The position numbers and the translations under genes are program-made. A stretch of 64,000 nucleotides of DNA from Micromonospora alfalfae (GTDB taxonomy: Bacteria; Actinomycetota; Actinomycetes; Mycobacteriales; Micromonosporaceae): assembly GCF_022230925.1 (NCBI RefSeq), contig NZ_JAKKFH010000025.1, positions 62,001 through 126,000 on the forward strand. The letters are read 5' to 3'. How positions within the stretch are numbered: the stretch's first letter is position 1; every line of letters starts with the position of its first letter. Shown here one piece after another: positions 16,061 through 24,400 of the stretch. The notes below the pieces were generated by a model, which did not search any database, was not told the origin of the DNA, and worked only from the letters and a program-made list of their open reading frames with translations.

Positions 16061-17005
16061 ATGCCGCTCAGTCCGGACGAGGTCGAGGTGTTCGAGCACT
16101 CCAGGGCCCGCCTGGAGGCGATCGCCTACCGCCTGCTGGGTTCGGCCAGCGACGCGGAGGACGCCGTCCAGGACACCTTTCTCCGCTGGCAGGGCGCGGA
16201 CCGGCAACACGTCGAGACGCCCGAGGCGTGGCTGACGAAGGTCCTCACCAACGTCTGCCTCAACCAGTTGACCTCGGCACGGGCCAGGCGGGAGACCTAT
16301 GTGGGCACGTGGCTGCCCGAACCGGTCCTCGCCGGGGACCGGATGCTCGGTCCGCTCGACACCGCCGAGCAGCGCGAGTCGGTCTCGATGGCGGTGCTCA
16401 CCCTGCTGGAGCGGTTGTCGCCGAACGAACGCGCGGTGTACGTGCTGCGGGAGGCCTTCGGCTACTCGCACGGTGAGATCGCCGAGATCCTCGGCATCAC
16501 CGAGTCGAACTGCCAGCAGACCTACCGGCGTGCCAAGCAGCACGTCACCGCCGAACGGGCCCGCGCGGATGTCGACCGGGCCACCGCCCGGAAGATCGTC
16601 GCGGAGTTCCTCACTGCGGCCAACAACGGCGAGATCCAGCGGCTGGTGGAGTTGCTGACCGACAACGCGACGAGCACCGCCGACGGCGGCGGCAAGATCC
16701 CGGCCCGGGCCGCGCCGATCGTCGGCGCGCTGGCGGTGGCGAAGTTCCTGCGTGGCCTGTTCAGGCCCGCCGACGTCAAACGGGACCTGGTCGGTGGCAG
16801 CCCGGCCATGTACGTCACCACCGCCAACGGCGCTCCGGCGGTGGTGGTCGTGATCGACGACCGGGTCATCGGCGTGATGTCGCTGGAGGTGACGCCCGAG
16901 GGTGTCACGGCCATCCACAACCAGGTCAACCCCGACAAGCTCGTCCGCGCCACCCGGCAGTGGTCCGCCTCGGAGCACGAGGAGCCCACCCTGCACGTGT
17001 GGTGA
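16061..17005 (+). CDS. ECF41-type sigma factor with SnoaL-like C-terminus
   Basis: 314-residue extracytoplasmic-function sigma factor. Regions 2 (RLEAIAYRLLGSASDAEDAVQ) and 4 (LSPNERAVYVLREAFGYSH) are joined by a linker with WLPEP at 84-88. The C-terminal SnoaL-like domain carries DGGGK (208-212) and NPDKL (290-294). These three motifs define group ECF41, in which the fused domain replaces a separate anti-sigma factor. The usual oxidoreductase or carboxymuconolactone-decarboxylase partner is not next to it. TAGTGT at 16049-16054 ends 6 bases before the ATG, so probably leaderless. Confidence 0.9.
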   Translation: MPLSPDEVEVFEHSRARLEAIAYRLLGSASDAEDAVQDTFLRWQGADRQHVETPEAWLTKVLTNVCLNQLTSARARRETYVGTWLPEPVLAGDRMLGPLDTAEQRESVSMAVLTLLERLSPNERAVYVLREAFGYSHGEIAEILGITESNCQQTYRRAKQHVTAERARADVDRATARKIVAEFLTAANNGEIQRLVELLTDNATSTADGGGKIPARAAPIVGALAVAKFLRGLFRPADVKRDLVGGSPAMYVTTANGAPAVVVVIDDRVIGVMSLEVTPEGVTAIHNQVNPDKLVRATRQWSASEHEEPTLHVW

Positions 17006-17021
17006 CCTGCGGTGACGCCGC

Positions 17022-17696
17022 TCAGTTCTCGCCGGCGGTGATCAGGCCGGTCTCGTACGCGCAGATCACTGCCTGGGTGCGGTCGCGGAGGCCGAGTTTG
17101 GTCAGCACGTTGCTGACGTGGGTCTTCACCGTGTGCTCGCTGACCACCAGGGTCTGGGCGATCTCCGCATTGGCCAGGCCGCGGCCCAGCAGGTGCAGGG
17201 TCTCCCGTTCGCGGGTGGTGAGCACGTTGAGGCGGGCGTCGGGCGCGGCGGCCGACCGGGGCGGCCCGGGTCGGTGGCGGCCGGTGATGTCCGAGATGAT
17301 CTGCCGGGTCACCGACGGAGCCAGCAGCGAGTCGCCGGCGGCCACGACACGTACCGCGTGGACGAGGTCGTCGCGGCGTACGTCCTTGAGCAGGAATCCG
17401 CTGGCGCCGGCGTAGAGCGCCTCGTAGATGTAGTCGTCCTGGTCGAAGGTGGTCAGCATGATCACCCGACTGGCGCTCTCCGCGCAGATGCGGCGGGCGG
17501 CCTCGATACCGTCCATCGTCGGCATGCGAATGTCCAGGAGCGCCACCTGCGGCTGGTGCTCCCGGACGGCGGCCACGGCCGCGGCACCGTCACCGACGTC
17601 GGCGACGACTGTGATGTCCGGCTGGGCGTCGAGGATCATGGAGAATCCGCTGCGGACAAGCTCCTGATCGTCTGCGATCACCACCCGAATCGTCAC
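17022..17696 (-). CDS. NarL/LuxR-type response regulator
   Basis: 224-residue response regulator. The receiver domain has VIADDQELVRSG, the phospho-acceptor Asp in VALLDIRMPTMDG (about residue 55) and a conserved Lys in GFLLKDVRRDD. The LuxR-type HTH is at about 155-220 (LTTREREVL-like LTTRERETLHLLGRGLANAEI). It overlaps the kinase gene by 4 bases and is its cognate partner. The signal and regulon are unknown. Confidence 0.9.
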   Translation of the reverse strand: MTIRVVIADDQELVRSGFSMILDAQPDITVVADVGDGAAAVAAVREHQPQVALLDIRMPTMDGIEAARRICAESASRVIMLTTFDQDDYIYEALYAGASGFLLKDVRRDDLVHAVRVVAAGDSLLAPSVTRQIISDITGRHRPGPPRSAAAPDARLNVLTTRERETLHLLGRGLANAEIAQTLVVSEHTVKTHVSNVLTKLGLRDRTQAVICAYETGLITAGEN

Positions 17697-18709
17697 GCTG
17701 GGAACGGTAGCCGAGCCTCGACTGTGAACCCGCGTCCACCTGTCACCGGTTCGGCCCTCGCCGTACCGCCGCAGGCGATCACGCGTTCCCGGATGCCGAC
17801 GAGGCCGTGCCCGCCGCCCGGGCCGCCGGTTCCGGCGCCATCGTCGGTCACCGTGACAGTGAGGGCATCGGGCGACCAGCCCAGGTGTACGTCGATGGTG
17901 CTGGCCGCCGCGTGCTTGACCGCGTTGGTGAGGGCCTCCTGCACGATCCGGTACGCGGCCAACTCCACGTCGGCCGAGACCGGGCGCGGCTCGCCGGTCA
18001 CCCGCAGGCCGGCCACCGGTACACGGTCGATCAGCGACCGCAGTTGGGCCAGGGTGGGCTGCGGGCTGCGGGGACCGGGCTCGTTGCGCAGCAGGCCGAG
18101 CATGCCGCGCAGCTGCACCATGGCGTCGCGGCCGGCGGCGGCGATCGCGTCGAACGCCGCCTCGGCCCGCTCCGGTGCGGTGCGTACGGCGACCGGCCCG
18201 GCCTCGGCCTGCACGATCATGAGGCTCACCGCGTGGGACAGCACGTCGTGCATCTCCCGAGCGATCCGGGCCCGCTCGCGTGTGGCGGCCCGATCGGCTT
18301 CGAACTCGCGCTCCCGCTCGGCCCGGAGCGCCCGGTCCTCAAGGGCTGTCGCGCGCTCCTGCCGGGCGGCGCTGAGCCGACCCAGCACGTACGCGGTGAA
18401 GAACACCAGGAAGGTGTAGAAGTACTCGCTGACGCGGTTGGAGTTGAACGCCACCCCTGCGGCCACCCCAGGGAAGGTCGCGCCGAGTGCCCACCAGCGC
18501 TGCTGGCGACCACCGAGCGCGGCGACGGTGTAGAGGGCGACCAGCCCGCCGTACGCGAGCGGCTGCCCCGGCGCATCCGCTGCCTTGCCCGCGATAGTGG
18601 CCAGTGCCACCACCAGCAGGACCGTGAGCGGCACCCGTCTGCGCCAGATCAGCGGGATCGCCGTACCGGCGGTCAGCAGGTAGGCCAGCGGCCGGCCCTG
18701 GCTCACCAC
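17693..18709 (-). CDS. sensor histidine kinase (HisKA_3), N-terminus probably frameshifted
   Basis: 338 residues in this frame. Four or so membrane helices (about 8-110) and a coiled-coil linker are followed by the HisKA_3 dimerisation helix with phospho-acceptor His in AREMHDVLSHAVSLMI. The HATPase domain has EALTNAVKHAAA and DDGAGTGGPGGGHGLVGIRER. It pairs with the downstream NarL-type regulator. The only start in frame is a GTG inside VVSQGRPLAYLL, which omits the first membrane helix. That helix is found in another frame just upstream (see 18710-18818), so either the gene is frameshifted or the sequence has an error. Confidence 0.82.
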   Translation of the reverse strand: MVSQGRPLAYLLTAGTAIPLIWRRRVPLTVLLVVALATIAGKAADAPGQPLAYGGLVALYTVAALGGRQQRWWALGATFPGVAAGVAFNSNRVSEYFYTFLVFFTAYVLGRLSAARQERATALEDRALRAEREREFEADRAATRERARIAREMHDVLSHAVSLMIVQAEAGPVAVRTAPERAEAAFDAIAAAGRDAMVQLRGMLGLLRNEPGPRSPQPTLAQLRSLIDRVPVAGLRVTGEPRPVSADVELAAYRIVQEALTNAVKHAAASTIDVHLGWSPDALTVTVTDDGAGTGGPGGGHGLVGIRERVIACGGTARAEPVTGGRGFTVEARLPFPA

Positions 18710-18818
18710 CCGGTCCGGGAAGCACGAACGGCACTGACACCGCGATCAGGACGAACACGGTGATCGCCGCGTCCACCAGGTACGGATTGGTGGTACGCAC
18801 GAGGCGGGCAAGCGACAT
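18710..18818 (-). pseudogene. displaced N-terminus of the histidine kinase
   Basis: From the ATG at 18818 this minus-strand stretch reads MSLARLVRTTNPYLVDAAIT then VFVLIAVSVPFVL. This is a typical first membrane helix for this kinase group. It then loses sense. The kinase frame resumes as FPDRVVSQGRPLAYLL, starting within the same codons near 18720. Removing one base or adding two near 18715-18725 would join them into one kinase of about 370 residues. Confidence 0.55.
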
Positions 18819-18861
18819 CGCGACAGTATTCACAGCCCCTGACCTCCTCCCCCACTGGCAC

Positions 18862-18889
18862 CCGATCCCCCCGGTGGTGGGGGGATCGG
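18862..18889. terminator. hairpin terminator
   Basis: Perfect 11-base inverted repeat CCGATCCCCCC (18862-18872) with its complement at 18879-18889 and a 6-base loop. It lies just beyond the stop of the minus-strand membrane-protein gene and before the kinase gene, so it should terminate the former. Confidence 0.6.
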
Positions 18890-18904
18890 TTCGGGACTCG
18901 CCGC

Positions 18905-19492
18905 TCAGGCGAGGGCGGGCACCGGCTGCGTCGGGGTGGCGGCGGCGCCCCGGGCCAGCGGGAGGAAGGAGACCAGCAGCAGGGCGGAGCCCAGCGGGAT
19001 CAGGTCCTTGTCGATGAACGGCGTGGCGAGGTCGGCCAGCACAAGGATCGGCGTCCACAGCTTGACCCGGCGCTGCACGGCGAGCAGGACGACCAGCACG
19101 AGCTGGCCGAGGTAGAAGGCGTAGGGCCCGAAGTCGTAGGCTAGCTCTGCGATGCCGGGCACTGTGCGCACGTCGTGGATGATCATGCTCATGCCGTAGT
19201 TGTCGGTAGCCAGAAAGCCGGCGACGAGGTCGATCGAGAACTGGGTGATCAGCGCCAACGCCCCGAAGGTGCCGGCCGTGGCGCTCACCGTCGCGAGGGC
19301 CCGGCCGCCAGCCATGCGGCGCATCTGCCAGAACACCGAGATGAACGCGACGAGCGCGCCGAGGAACGCGAGGTGCCCGATGGTCCAGGCCGGGCCGGGA
19401 CCACGAACACCGTCCAGGCCGTCGATCAGACGGACGATGCCGTAGCCCATGACCAGGACCGGGGCGGCGACGAATGCGGGGCGAAACTGCAT
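18905..19492 (-). CDS. integral membrane protein, unknown
   Basis: 195 residues with about six hydrophobic helices. Short charged loops include MRRMAGGRALAT and VQRRVKLWTP. I recognise no family. AAGGAG lies 8 bases before the ATG. The longer upstream reading frame would run through the divergent promoter region and was rejected. Divergently arranged with the flavoprotein gene across a 250-base region that contains a palindrome. Confidence 0.7.
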   Translation of the reverse strand: MQFRPAFVAAPVLVMGYGIVRLIDGLDGVRGPGPAWTIGHLAFLGALVAFISVFWQMRRMAGGRALATVSATAGTFGALALITQFSIDLVAGFLATDNYGMSMIIHDVRTVPGIAELAYDFGPYAFYLGQLVLVVLLAVQRRVKLWTPILVLADLATPFIDKDLIPLGSALLLVSFLPLARGAAATPTQPVPALA

Positions 19493-19516
19493 TGTGGTGA
19501 CTCCTTGGGAGACGTT

Positions 19517-19536
19517 CACGTCGTGTGTTCGACGTG
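19517..19536. promoter_or_regulatory. candidate operator between divergent genes
   Basis: CACGTCG-N6-CGACGTG, perfect 7-base arms, 25 bases upstream of the membrane-protein start and about 210 bases upstream of the flavoprotein start. No regulator gene is adjacent. The rest of 19537-19744 holds nothing I can name. Confidence 0.4.
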
Positions 19537-19744
19537 ATTGAGCCTGCCGTTTCGCCGCCGCGCGGACATCGCTCCGCCCGGCGATCTTGCCGCCGTCCGG
19601 CACCTCCCCCGCACGCATGAGCTCCTCCCTCGCGCGAGCGAGTGAGATCGAAAGCTGGTGACCCAGGTCATAGCCGCGGCCTGTCAGGAATCGCGCCGCT
19701 GTCCGGTTCAGGAAGCGACCACCCACCGAGACAGGAGTGCCACC

Positions 19745-20932
19745 ATGAAGCACCGCATCGTCGTCCTCGGAGCGGGGTACGCCGGAGCCATGGCCGCCGG
19801 GCGCCTCGCCAAGCGGCTGCACACCGACGACACCGAGATCACCCTCGTCAACGCCGACGCGGATTTCGTCGAGCGGGTCCGCATGCACCAACTCGCCACC
19901 GGACAGGACCTCAAACCACGTCCGCTGAGCGAGGTCTACGCCGGCACCGGCGTCAAGCCCCGACTGGCGCGGGTCACCGCCGTCGACGTCGACAGCCGGA
20001 CCGTCGCGCTCGTCGACGACAACGGCACCGACGAGATCACCTACGACACGCTCGTCTACGCGCTCGGCAGCGTCACCGCCGACCATGGCGTCCCCGGGGT
20101 CGCCGAGCACGCGTACGACATCGCCGGCAGGCCCTCGGCGCTGCGGTTGCGCGACCGCCTCGCCCACCTCGCTGCCGGCGGGACCGTGCTCGTCGTCGGC
20201 GGCGGCCTCACCGGCCTCGAAGCGGTCACCGAGATCGCGGAGACCCGGCCGGACCTCGATGTCGCGCTCGCCGCCCGCGGCGGTCTCGGCGACTGGCTCA
20301 ACGGCAAGGCGCAGCAGCACCTGCGTGGTGTCTGCGACCGGCTCGGCATCACAGTGCACGAGCACAGCGACATCGCGCGGGTCGAGGCGGACGGTGCTGT
20401 CACCCGCGACGGTCGGAAGATCCCGGCTCAGGTGACGGTGTGGACGACGGGCTTCGCCGTGCACCCGATCGCCGCCGCCACGACTGTGGCGGTCGCCGAG
20501 ACCGGGCAGATCATCGTCGACGACAGCATGCGGTCGGTCTCACACCCCGAGGTGTACGCGGTGGGCGACGCCGCGATCGCCGCAGGACCGGGCGGCAAGC
20601 CGCTGCGGATGTCCTGCGCCTCGGGCATCCCGATGGCCTGGCAGGCCGCCGACGCCATCGCCGCACGCCTGACCGGTCGGGCGAAGTTCCCGAAGGCCCC
20701 GCTGCGCTACTTCAACCAGTGCATCAGCCTCGGCCGCCGCGACGGCATCATCCAGTACGTGACCGCCGACGACCGGGCCAGGCCGGCCCTCCTCACCGGG
20801 AAGCTGGCGGCCCGCTACAAGGAGTTCGTCTGCATGGGCGCGGCCTGGAGCATCGCGCACCCGATCATGTACCCGGTCCGCCGCCACCGCATCGTCCCGA
20901 CCCGATCGGAGGTCCGCACCGGCGTGTCCTGA
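19745..20932 (+). CDS. NAD(P)/FAD-dependent oxidoreductase (NDH-2-like)
   Basis: 395-residue two-dinucleotide-fold flavoprotein of the type II NADH dehydrogenase/Pyr_redox_2 group. The N-terminal FAD motif is IVVLGAGYAGAMAAGRL, the NAD(P)H motif is TVLVVGGGLTGLEAVTEIAE, and the FAD-contacting EVYAVGDAAIAA comes near the end. No C-terminal amphipathic membrane anchor is obvious, so it may be soluble. The ATG at 19745 follows ACAGGAG at 6 bases. Confidence 0.86.
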   Translation: MKHRIVVLGAGYAGAMAAGRLAKRLHTDDTEITLVNADADFVERVRMHQLATGQDLKPRPLSEVYAGTGVKPRLARVTAVDVDSRTVALVDDNGTDEITYDTLVYALGSVTADHGVPGVAEHAYDIAGRPSALRLRDRLAHLAAGGTVLVVGGGLTGLEAVTEIAETRPDLDVALAARGGLGDWLNGKAQQHLRGVCDRLGITVHEHSDIARVEADGAVTRDGRKIPAQVTVWTTGFAVHPIAAATTVAVAETGQIIVDDSMRSVSHPEVYAVGDAAIAAGPGGKPLRMSCASGIPMAWQAADAIAARLTGRAKFPKAPLRYFNQCISLGRRDGIIQYVTADDRARPALLTGKLAARYKEFVCMGAAWSIAHPIMYPVRRHRIVPTRSEVRTGVS

Positions 20933-20962
20933 TCGGATGCTCGCCGGCCCTAGGCTGTCGCA

Positions 20963-21547
20963 ATGGCGGCGGAGCATGTGGTGATCGATCTCGACGAACA
21001 GGGTCATGAACCGGCCGAACGGAGCGACATCACCCACGGGAACGTCGCGAACAGGCGGAGCGTGCTCCTACAACTCGTCGCCGCCTTCGTGGTCGGTGCG
21101 GTGCTCGGCGGCATCGGTGTCGGTGAGCTGCGAGACTCTCGTGCGCAGCGCGAGCGGTCCGCTGTGGTCTCCCTCGTGGCCCTACCCGAGTCGGGCTATT
21201 CGGGAGGCTCAACCAGCAGGGGAAGCGTCCTGCTGAACGGGCAGCTGACACTGATCAACACCGGCCCCGCGCCGATCACGGTCCGCTCGGTTCAGGCAGA
21301 GAGGCCGGGCGTCCAGGTACGCGGCATGAGCCAGTCCCGGCACGTCCGCCCGGGTGGCACCGGCCAGATCCGCGTCGATCTGCAATTGGAGTGCGCGACG
21401 GCGTTCGACCTGGAGCCGTTGTCGGTGCGGTTCTCCGTCGAGACCGAGGACAATCGGCTCAGAGAGGTGCGCTACCCGGTCGCTCTCGTCGGAAGTGCCT
21501 GGCAGGAGGACGCCCTGCAGCTGTGCGAGCCCCGACTGGATTCATAA
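20963..21547 (+). CDS. single-pass membrane protein, unknown
   Basis: 194 residues. A short acidic cytoplasmic N-terminus leads to one membrane helix (about 34-54, LQLVAAFVVGAVLGGIGVG) and an extracytoplasmic beta-rich domain of about 135 residues with no recognised family. TAGGCT at 20951-20956 ends 6 bases before the ATG and there is no ribosome-binding site, so it is probably leaderless. Confidence 0.65.
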   Translation: MAAEHVVIDLDEQGHEPAERSDITHGNVANRRSVLLQLVAAFVVGAVLGGIGVGELRDSRAQRERSAVVSLVALPESGYSGGSTSRGSVLLNGQLTLINTGPAPITVRSVQAERPGVQVRGMSQSRHVRPGGTGQIRVDLQLECATAFDLEPLSVRFSVETEDNRLREVRYPVALVGSAWQEDALQLCEPRLDS

Positions 21548-21569
21548 CCGGAAGCCGGCAGCCTTGCGT

Positions 21570-22790
21570 TCACTCTGACGTCGTCCGGTCAACCAGGTGC
21601 ACCAGCATCAGCGCCGTCCTCTTGTCGGGTTGCACGAAGGCTGTGCGGATCAGGTACGTGCCACGAGCCAGGTCCACAGTGAGGTGGGTGGTGTGCTCCA
21701 GCCCGTCGCCGGTGTAGCCGGAGTCGAACAACTCGGCTGGCCCGCTGGTCGTCCACGTGCCCGCGTCTTCCCAGCCGGCGATCTCGACCGCCCGGGGAAC
21801 GAGGCGGACGACCTCCGCCTCGGAGACGGCGTAGAGCCACCGCACGAAGATCCGCTGGTCCGGGAGGTACGTGGTGGAAGCCGGTTCGTCGGCCAGAACG
21901 AGCGCCTGGTCGGCACCGACATCGAGCACCCCCGCGTAACCGTCGACCTCGCAGGCCCGGTCGTAGTCACCCCAGGAGTCGTCGTCGTCGTCCGACGCGC
22001 CCTTCCAGTCGCCGAGCGCCGTCGTCGGCACGACGACGAGCGGTCCGCCGCCCGAATCGACCCACGGCAGTTGACTGACCGGCCTACGCGTACGAGCGAG
22101 GACGCCGGCCATGTCGGTCATGTCGGTCACGATCGCGTCGGCACCGGCGGCGGCGAGGCGTTCGGCCTTGCCGGGTCTGTTGGCGTACCCGACGCACGCG
22201 ACACCGGCTGCTCGGGCCGCGGCGATGTCGGTGATCGAGTCACCGACCAGAACAGCGGCACCGGGTGGGACCTTCAGCGCCTGCAGGGCCTGCACAACGG
22301 GCGCCGGGTTGGGCTTCAGCAGATCGGGATGCTCACTTCGGCCGATGACGGCGGCGAAGTAGCGGGCCCGGTCGCGGCGCCCGAGATAGGCGCCGATGGC
22401 GGCGGCGGAGTTGTTGCTGACGATGGCGAGGGGACGCCCGGTCGCCAGGCACGCCGCGACCAGGTCGAAGGCTCCGATCGTGGTCTCCGCGGACGCCGCC
22501 GCCTCGACCTCCGCCGCCGCCAGGGCCGCACCGACGACGCCGACCAGCTCGGGCGCGACCACAGCGATCGCGCGGAACAGCTCCAGCGGGTCGTTTCCGT
22601 CGCGCAGCTCATCGGGCAGGACGACGCCCCGGCCGACGATCAGCTGACGCAGGTCGGCGGCGATGCGCGGCGCGGCCTTGCTGCCGAACAGGCGGCAGAT
22701 CGGACCGTCGAAGTCGACGAGGACGGCTTCGGCCCGCTCGGCGATGTCGGCGAGCCGGTCGGGTGGCCGTTCTGCCTCGCTTGTCACCAT
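21570..22790 (-). CDS. HAD-family hydrolase fused to an Imm21-like domain
   Basis: 406-residue two-domain protein. Residues about 20-235 form a haloacid dehalogenase phosphatase domain. Nucleophile and acid are Asp26 and Asp28 in LVDFDGP, motif II is IVSNNS, the motif III Lys is in LLKPNP, and motif IV is VLVGDSITDI. From about 242 the protein becomes PWVDSGGGPLVVVPTTALG...DYDRACEVDGYAG...TTYLP, which I recognise as the Imm21 immunity-protein family of polymorphic toxin systems. GGGAG lies before the start. The fusion is unusual. No toxin gene is seen nearby, so the role is uncertain. Confidence 0.75.
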   Translation of the reverse strand: MVTSEAERPPDRLADIAERAEAVLVDFDGPICRLFGSKAAPRIAADLRQLIVGRGVVLPDELRDGNDPLELFRAIAVVAPELVGVVGAALAAAEVEAAASAETTIGAFDLVAACLATGRPLAIVSNNSAAAIGAYLGRRDRARYFAAVIGRSEHPDLLKPNPAPVVQALQALKVPPGAAVLVGDSITDIAAARAAGVACVGYANRPGKAERLAAAGADAIVTDMTDMAGVLARTRRPVSQLPWVDSGGGPLVVVPTTALGDWKGASDDDDDSWGDYDRACEVDGYAGVLDVGADQALVLADEPASTTYLPDQRIFVRWLYAVSEAEVVRLVPRAVEIAGWEDAGTWTTSGPAELFDSGYTGDGLEHTTHLTVDLARGTYLIRTAFVQPDKRTALMLVHLVDRTTSE

Positions 22791-23017
22791 GCGCTCCCGC
22801 AGGCCGTCTTCGCCATCAAGGCTGCCGATCCTAGAGGCCGACGTGGTGGCGGCGCGGCCGAGCCGTCCGGGGAACGGCTCGGCCCGCTCGTCGCTGCGTC
22901 AGGGCGTCACCCGGGTGGCCAGGCTGTCGCACGGCAGACCTCCCGCGTCGCTGACCGTATCCACCGGCGGCCTCCGGGTTGAGTGGAGGATCGCACGCCA
23001 GGCTCAAGCCGGCGGGC

Positions 23018-23356
23018 TCACTCCTCCGGTTGTTGACCCACGGACGGCCCGTCGGACCCGGCCTGGCGCTCGGCCAGCCAGATGGCGTGTCCCTTGAGCA
23101 GGTATCCGATCCAGTAGATCGCGAAGAGGATCAGGAAGCACGCGAAGAACACTCCCGAGATGATGCTCGCGAGAATGAGCGCTCCCTCGCCGTCGCTCAG
23201 CCCATAAATCATGAACCCGACGAGGCCCAGGAGAAAGAAGAAGACCATGTAGAGCGGCAGTGTCGAGCCGTCGGCTGGGTGGGACGCGCGAGGCAACCAC
23301 GGGACGCGAGGGTCATTACTGATCACCTGCCGAGTATCGGGGACACGCCCGGTCAC
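23018..23356 (-). CDS. two-helix membrane protein, unknown
   Basis: 112 residues with two hydrophobic helices (YMVFFFLLGLVGFMIYGL and ILASIISGVFFACFLILFAI) and polar ends. No family recognised. The N-terminal 30 residues are Pro/Arg-rich and the true start could be slightly internal. A strong terminator hairpin lies just upstream, so it is transcribed separately from the secreted-protein gene before it. Confidence 0.6.
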   Translation of the reverse strand: MTGRVPDTRQVISNDPRVPWLPRASHPADGSTLPLYMVFFFLLGLVGFMIYGLSDGEGALILASIISGVFFACFLILFAIYWIGYLLKGHAIWLAERQAGSDGPSVGQQPEE

Positions 23357-23413
23357 CGTCCGTCCCTGTCAGACACTCGTCGGCGCTGCCGTCCGGTGGC
23401 AAGCGAACCGGGA

Positions 23414-23454
23414 TCCCGCTCCGCCTCGACCAGGGAGGTCGAGGCGGAGCGGGA
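23414..23454. terminator. strong hairpin terminator
   Basis: Perfect 18-base inverted repeat (23414-23431 and 23437-23454) around AGGGA, directly after the stop of the minus-strand secreted-protein gene that ends at 23473. It is the longest perfect stem I found in the host part. Confidence 0.8.
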
Positions 23455-23472
23455 CCGTCGACGGGCTACCGG

Positions 23473-24357
23473 TTAGAACCCGCCCCATTGTTTGGCCGAG
23501 CATTTCCAGGTCTTCCCGCCGTTCTGCGAGACGCACCAAATGAGGATCTTGCCGAGGATGGGCAGGTTGAGGGTGAAGAGGTGGCCCCGGGTCTTCGCGT
23601 ACACGACGCCGGACTTCTCGGCGATGTCGGCCAGCGCCCACCCGGGGTCCGGCCCGTCCACTGTCGCCACCCGGCGCATCGACTCGATGTCCTTGCCGTC
23701 CAGCAGCGTCTTGATTTCGTCCGCCGTGGGCTCACGTTCGCCGATGAGGGTCTCCACTGTGTACGGACCGTCGGCGGCGACGCCGTTGGCCTTCTCGAAG
23801 GCAGCCTTCGTCCCGCCCACAGTGGTGCTGCCATCAAGGTCGAGGGTGAGGATCAGTTCGCCCGTTCGGCGCGACAACAGGCATTCCCAGATGGTCTTGC
23901 CCGACGCGACGCACATGGTCAGGCACCACTCCCGGCCGTCGGGGGTGGAGGAGGAGAAGAGCAGTGACGTCGCCGTCCCGCTGTCGCCGCTGCCGTCGTA
24001 CGCCCCGTCGGCGAGGTCGGCCATGGTGGTGCCGAGGACGCCCCGGCTGCCCGGAATCGTGCCGACGACAGTGACCCCGTCGACCTCCTTGCCGGCGGCG
24101 AGCGCTTCGAGTTGGTCGCCGGTGAGGTTCCGCCCGCCGGTGTCGACGGCCAGCACCTTGTCCAGGTCGCCGACGGGTCGGCCGGTCAGGTCCTCGAACT
24201 GTCGAAGCATCGTGCCCGGGGCACCGGGGTGGTCGGTGATCGTCGTCCGGGCCTCCCCCTCGGCGGCCTGCGACGGTGCGTACGAAGCGGTCAGCCCGAC
24301 GATCAGGGCGGTCGTGACGATGGTGGCGCGCCTGGTGATGTCCCGCAGAGTTGTCAT
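23473..24357 (-). CDS. secreted protein, unknown, paralogue of next gene
   Basis: 294 residues with a Sec signal peptide (Arg-rich start, ATIVTTALIVGLTASYA, probable cleavage after SQA). The mature part has four or more Cys (EWCLTMCVASGKTIWECL, WCVSQNGGKTWKC), suggesting disulfides. The segment LTGDQLEALAAGKEVDGV matches RTPEQVEALLAGKDTTGV in the neighbouring secreted protein, so the two are distant paralogues. No enzyme motif is visible. Transcribed in line with the paralogue and ended by the hairpin at 23414-23454. It lies near a SARP-type regulator gene. Confidence 0.68.
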   Translation of the reverse strand: MTTLRDITRRATIVTTALIVGLTASYAPSQAAEGEARTTITDHPGAPGTMLRQFEDLTGRPVGDLDKVLAVDTGGRNLTGDQLEALAAGKEVDGVTVVGTIPGSRGVLGTTMADLADGAYDGSGDSGTATSLLFSSSTPDGREWCLTMCVASGKTIWECLLSRRTGELILTLDLDGSTTVGGTKAAFEKANGVAADGPYTVETLIGEREPTADEIKTLLDGKDIESMRRVATVDGPDPGWALADIAEKSGVVYAKTRGHLFTLNLPILGKILIWCVSQNGGKTWKCSAKQWGGF

Positions 24358-24400
24358 CCTGTCCTCATCTCGGTGATCGGTGTCGGCGGGGTGGGCGGGG

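Noticed and set aside
21597..22982. 461-codon plus-strand frame opposite the HAD-Imm21 gene
   Set aside because: Low-complexity product, no motif, fully antisense to a gene with intact HAD motifs.
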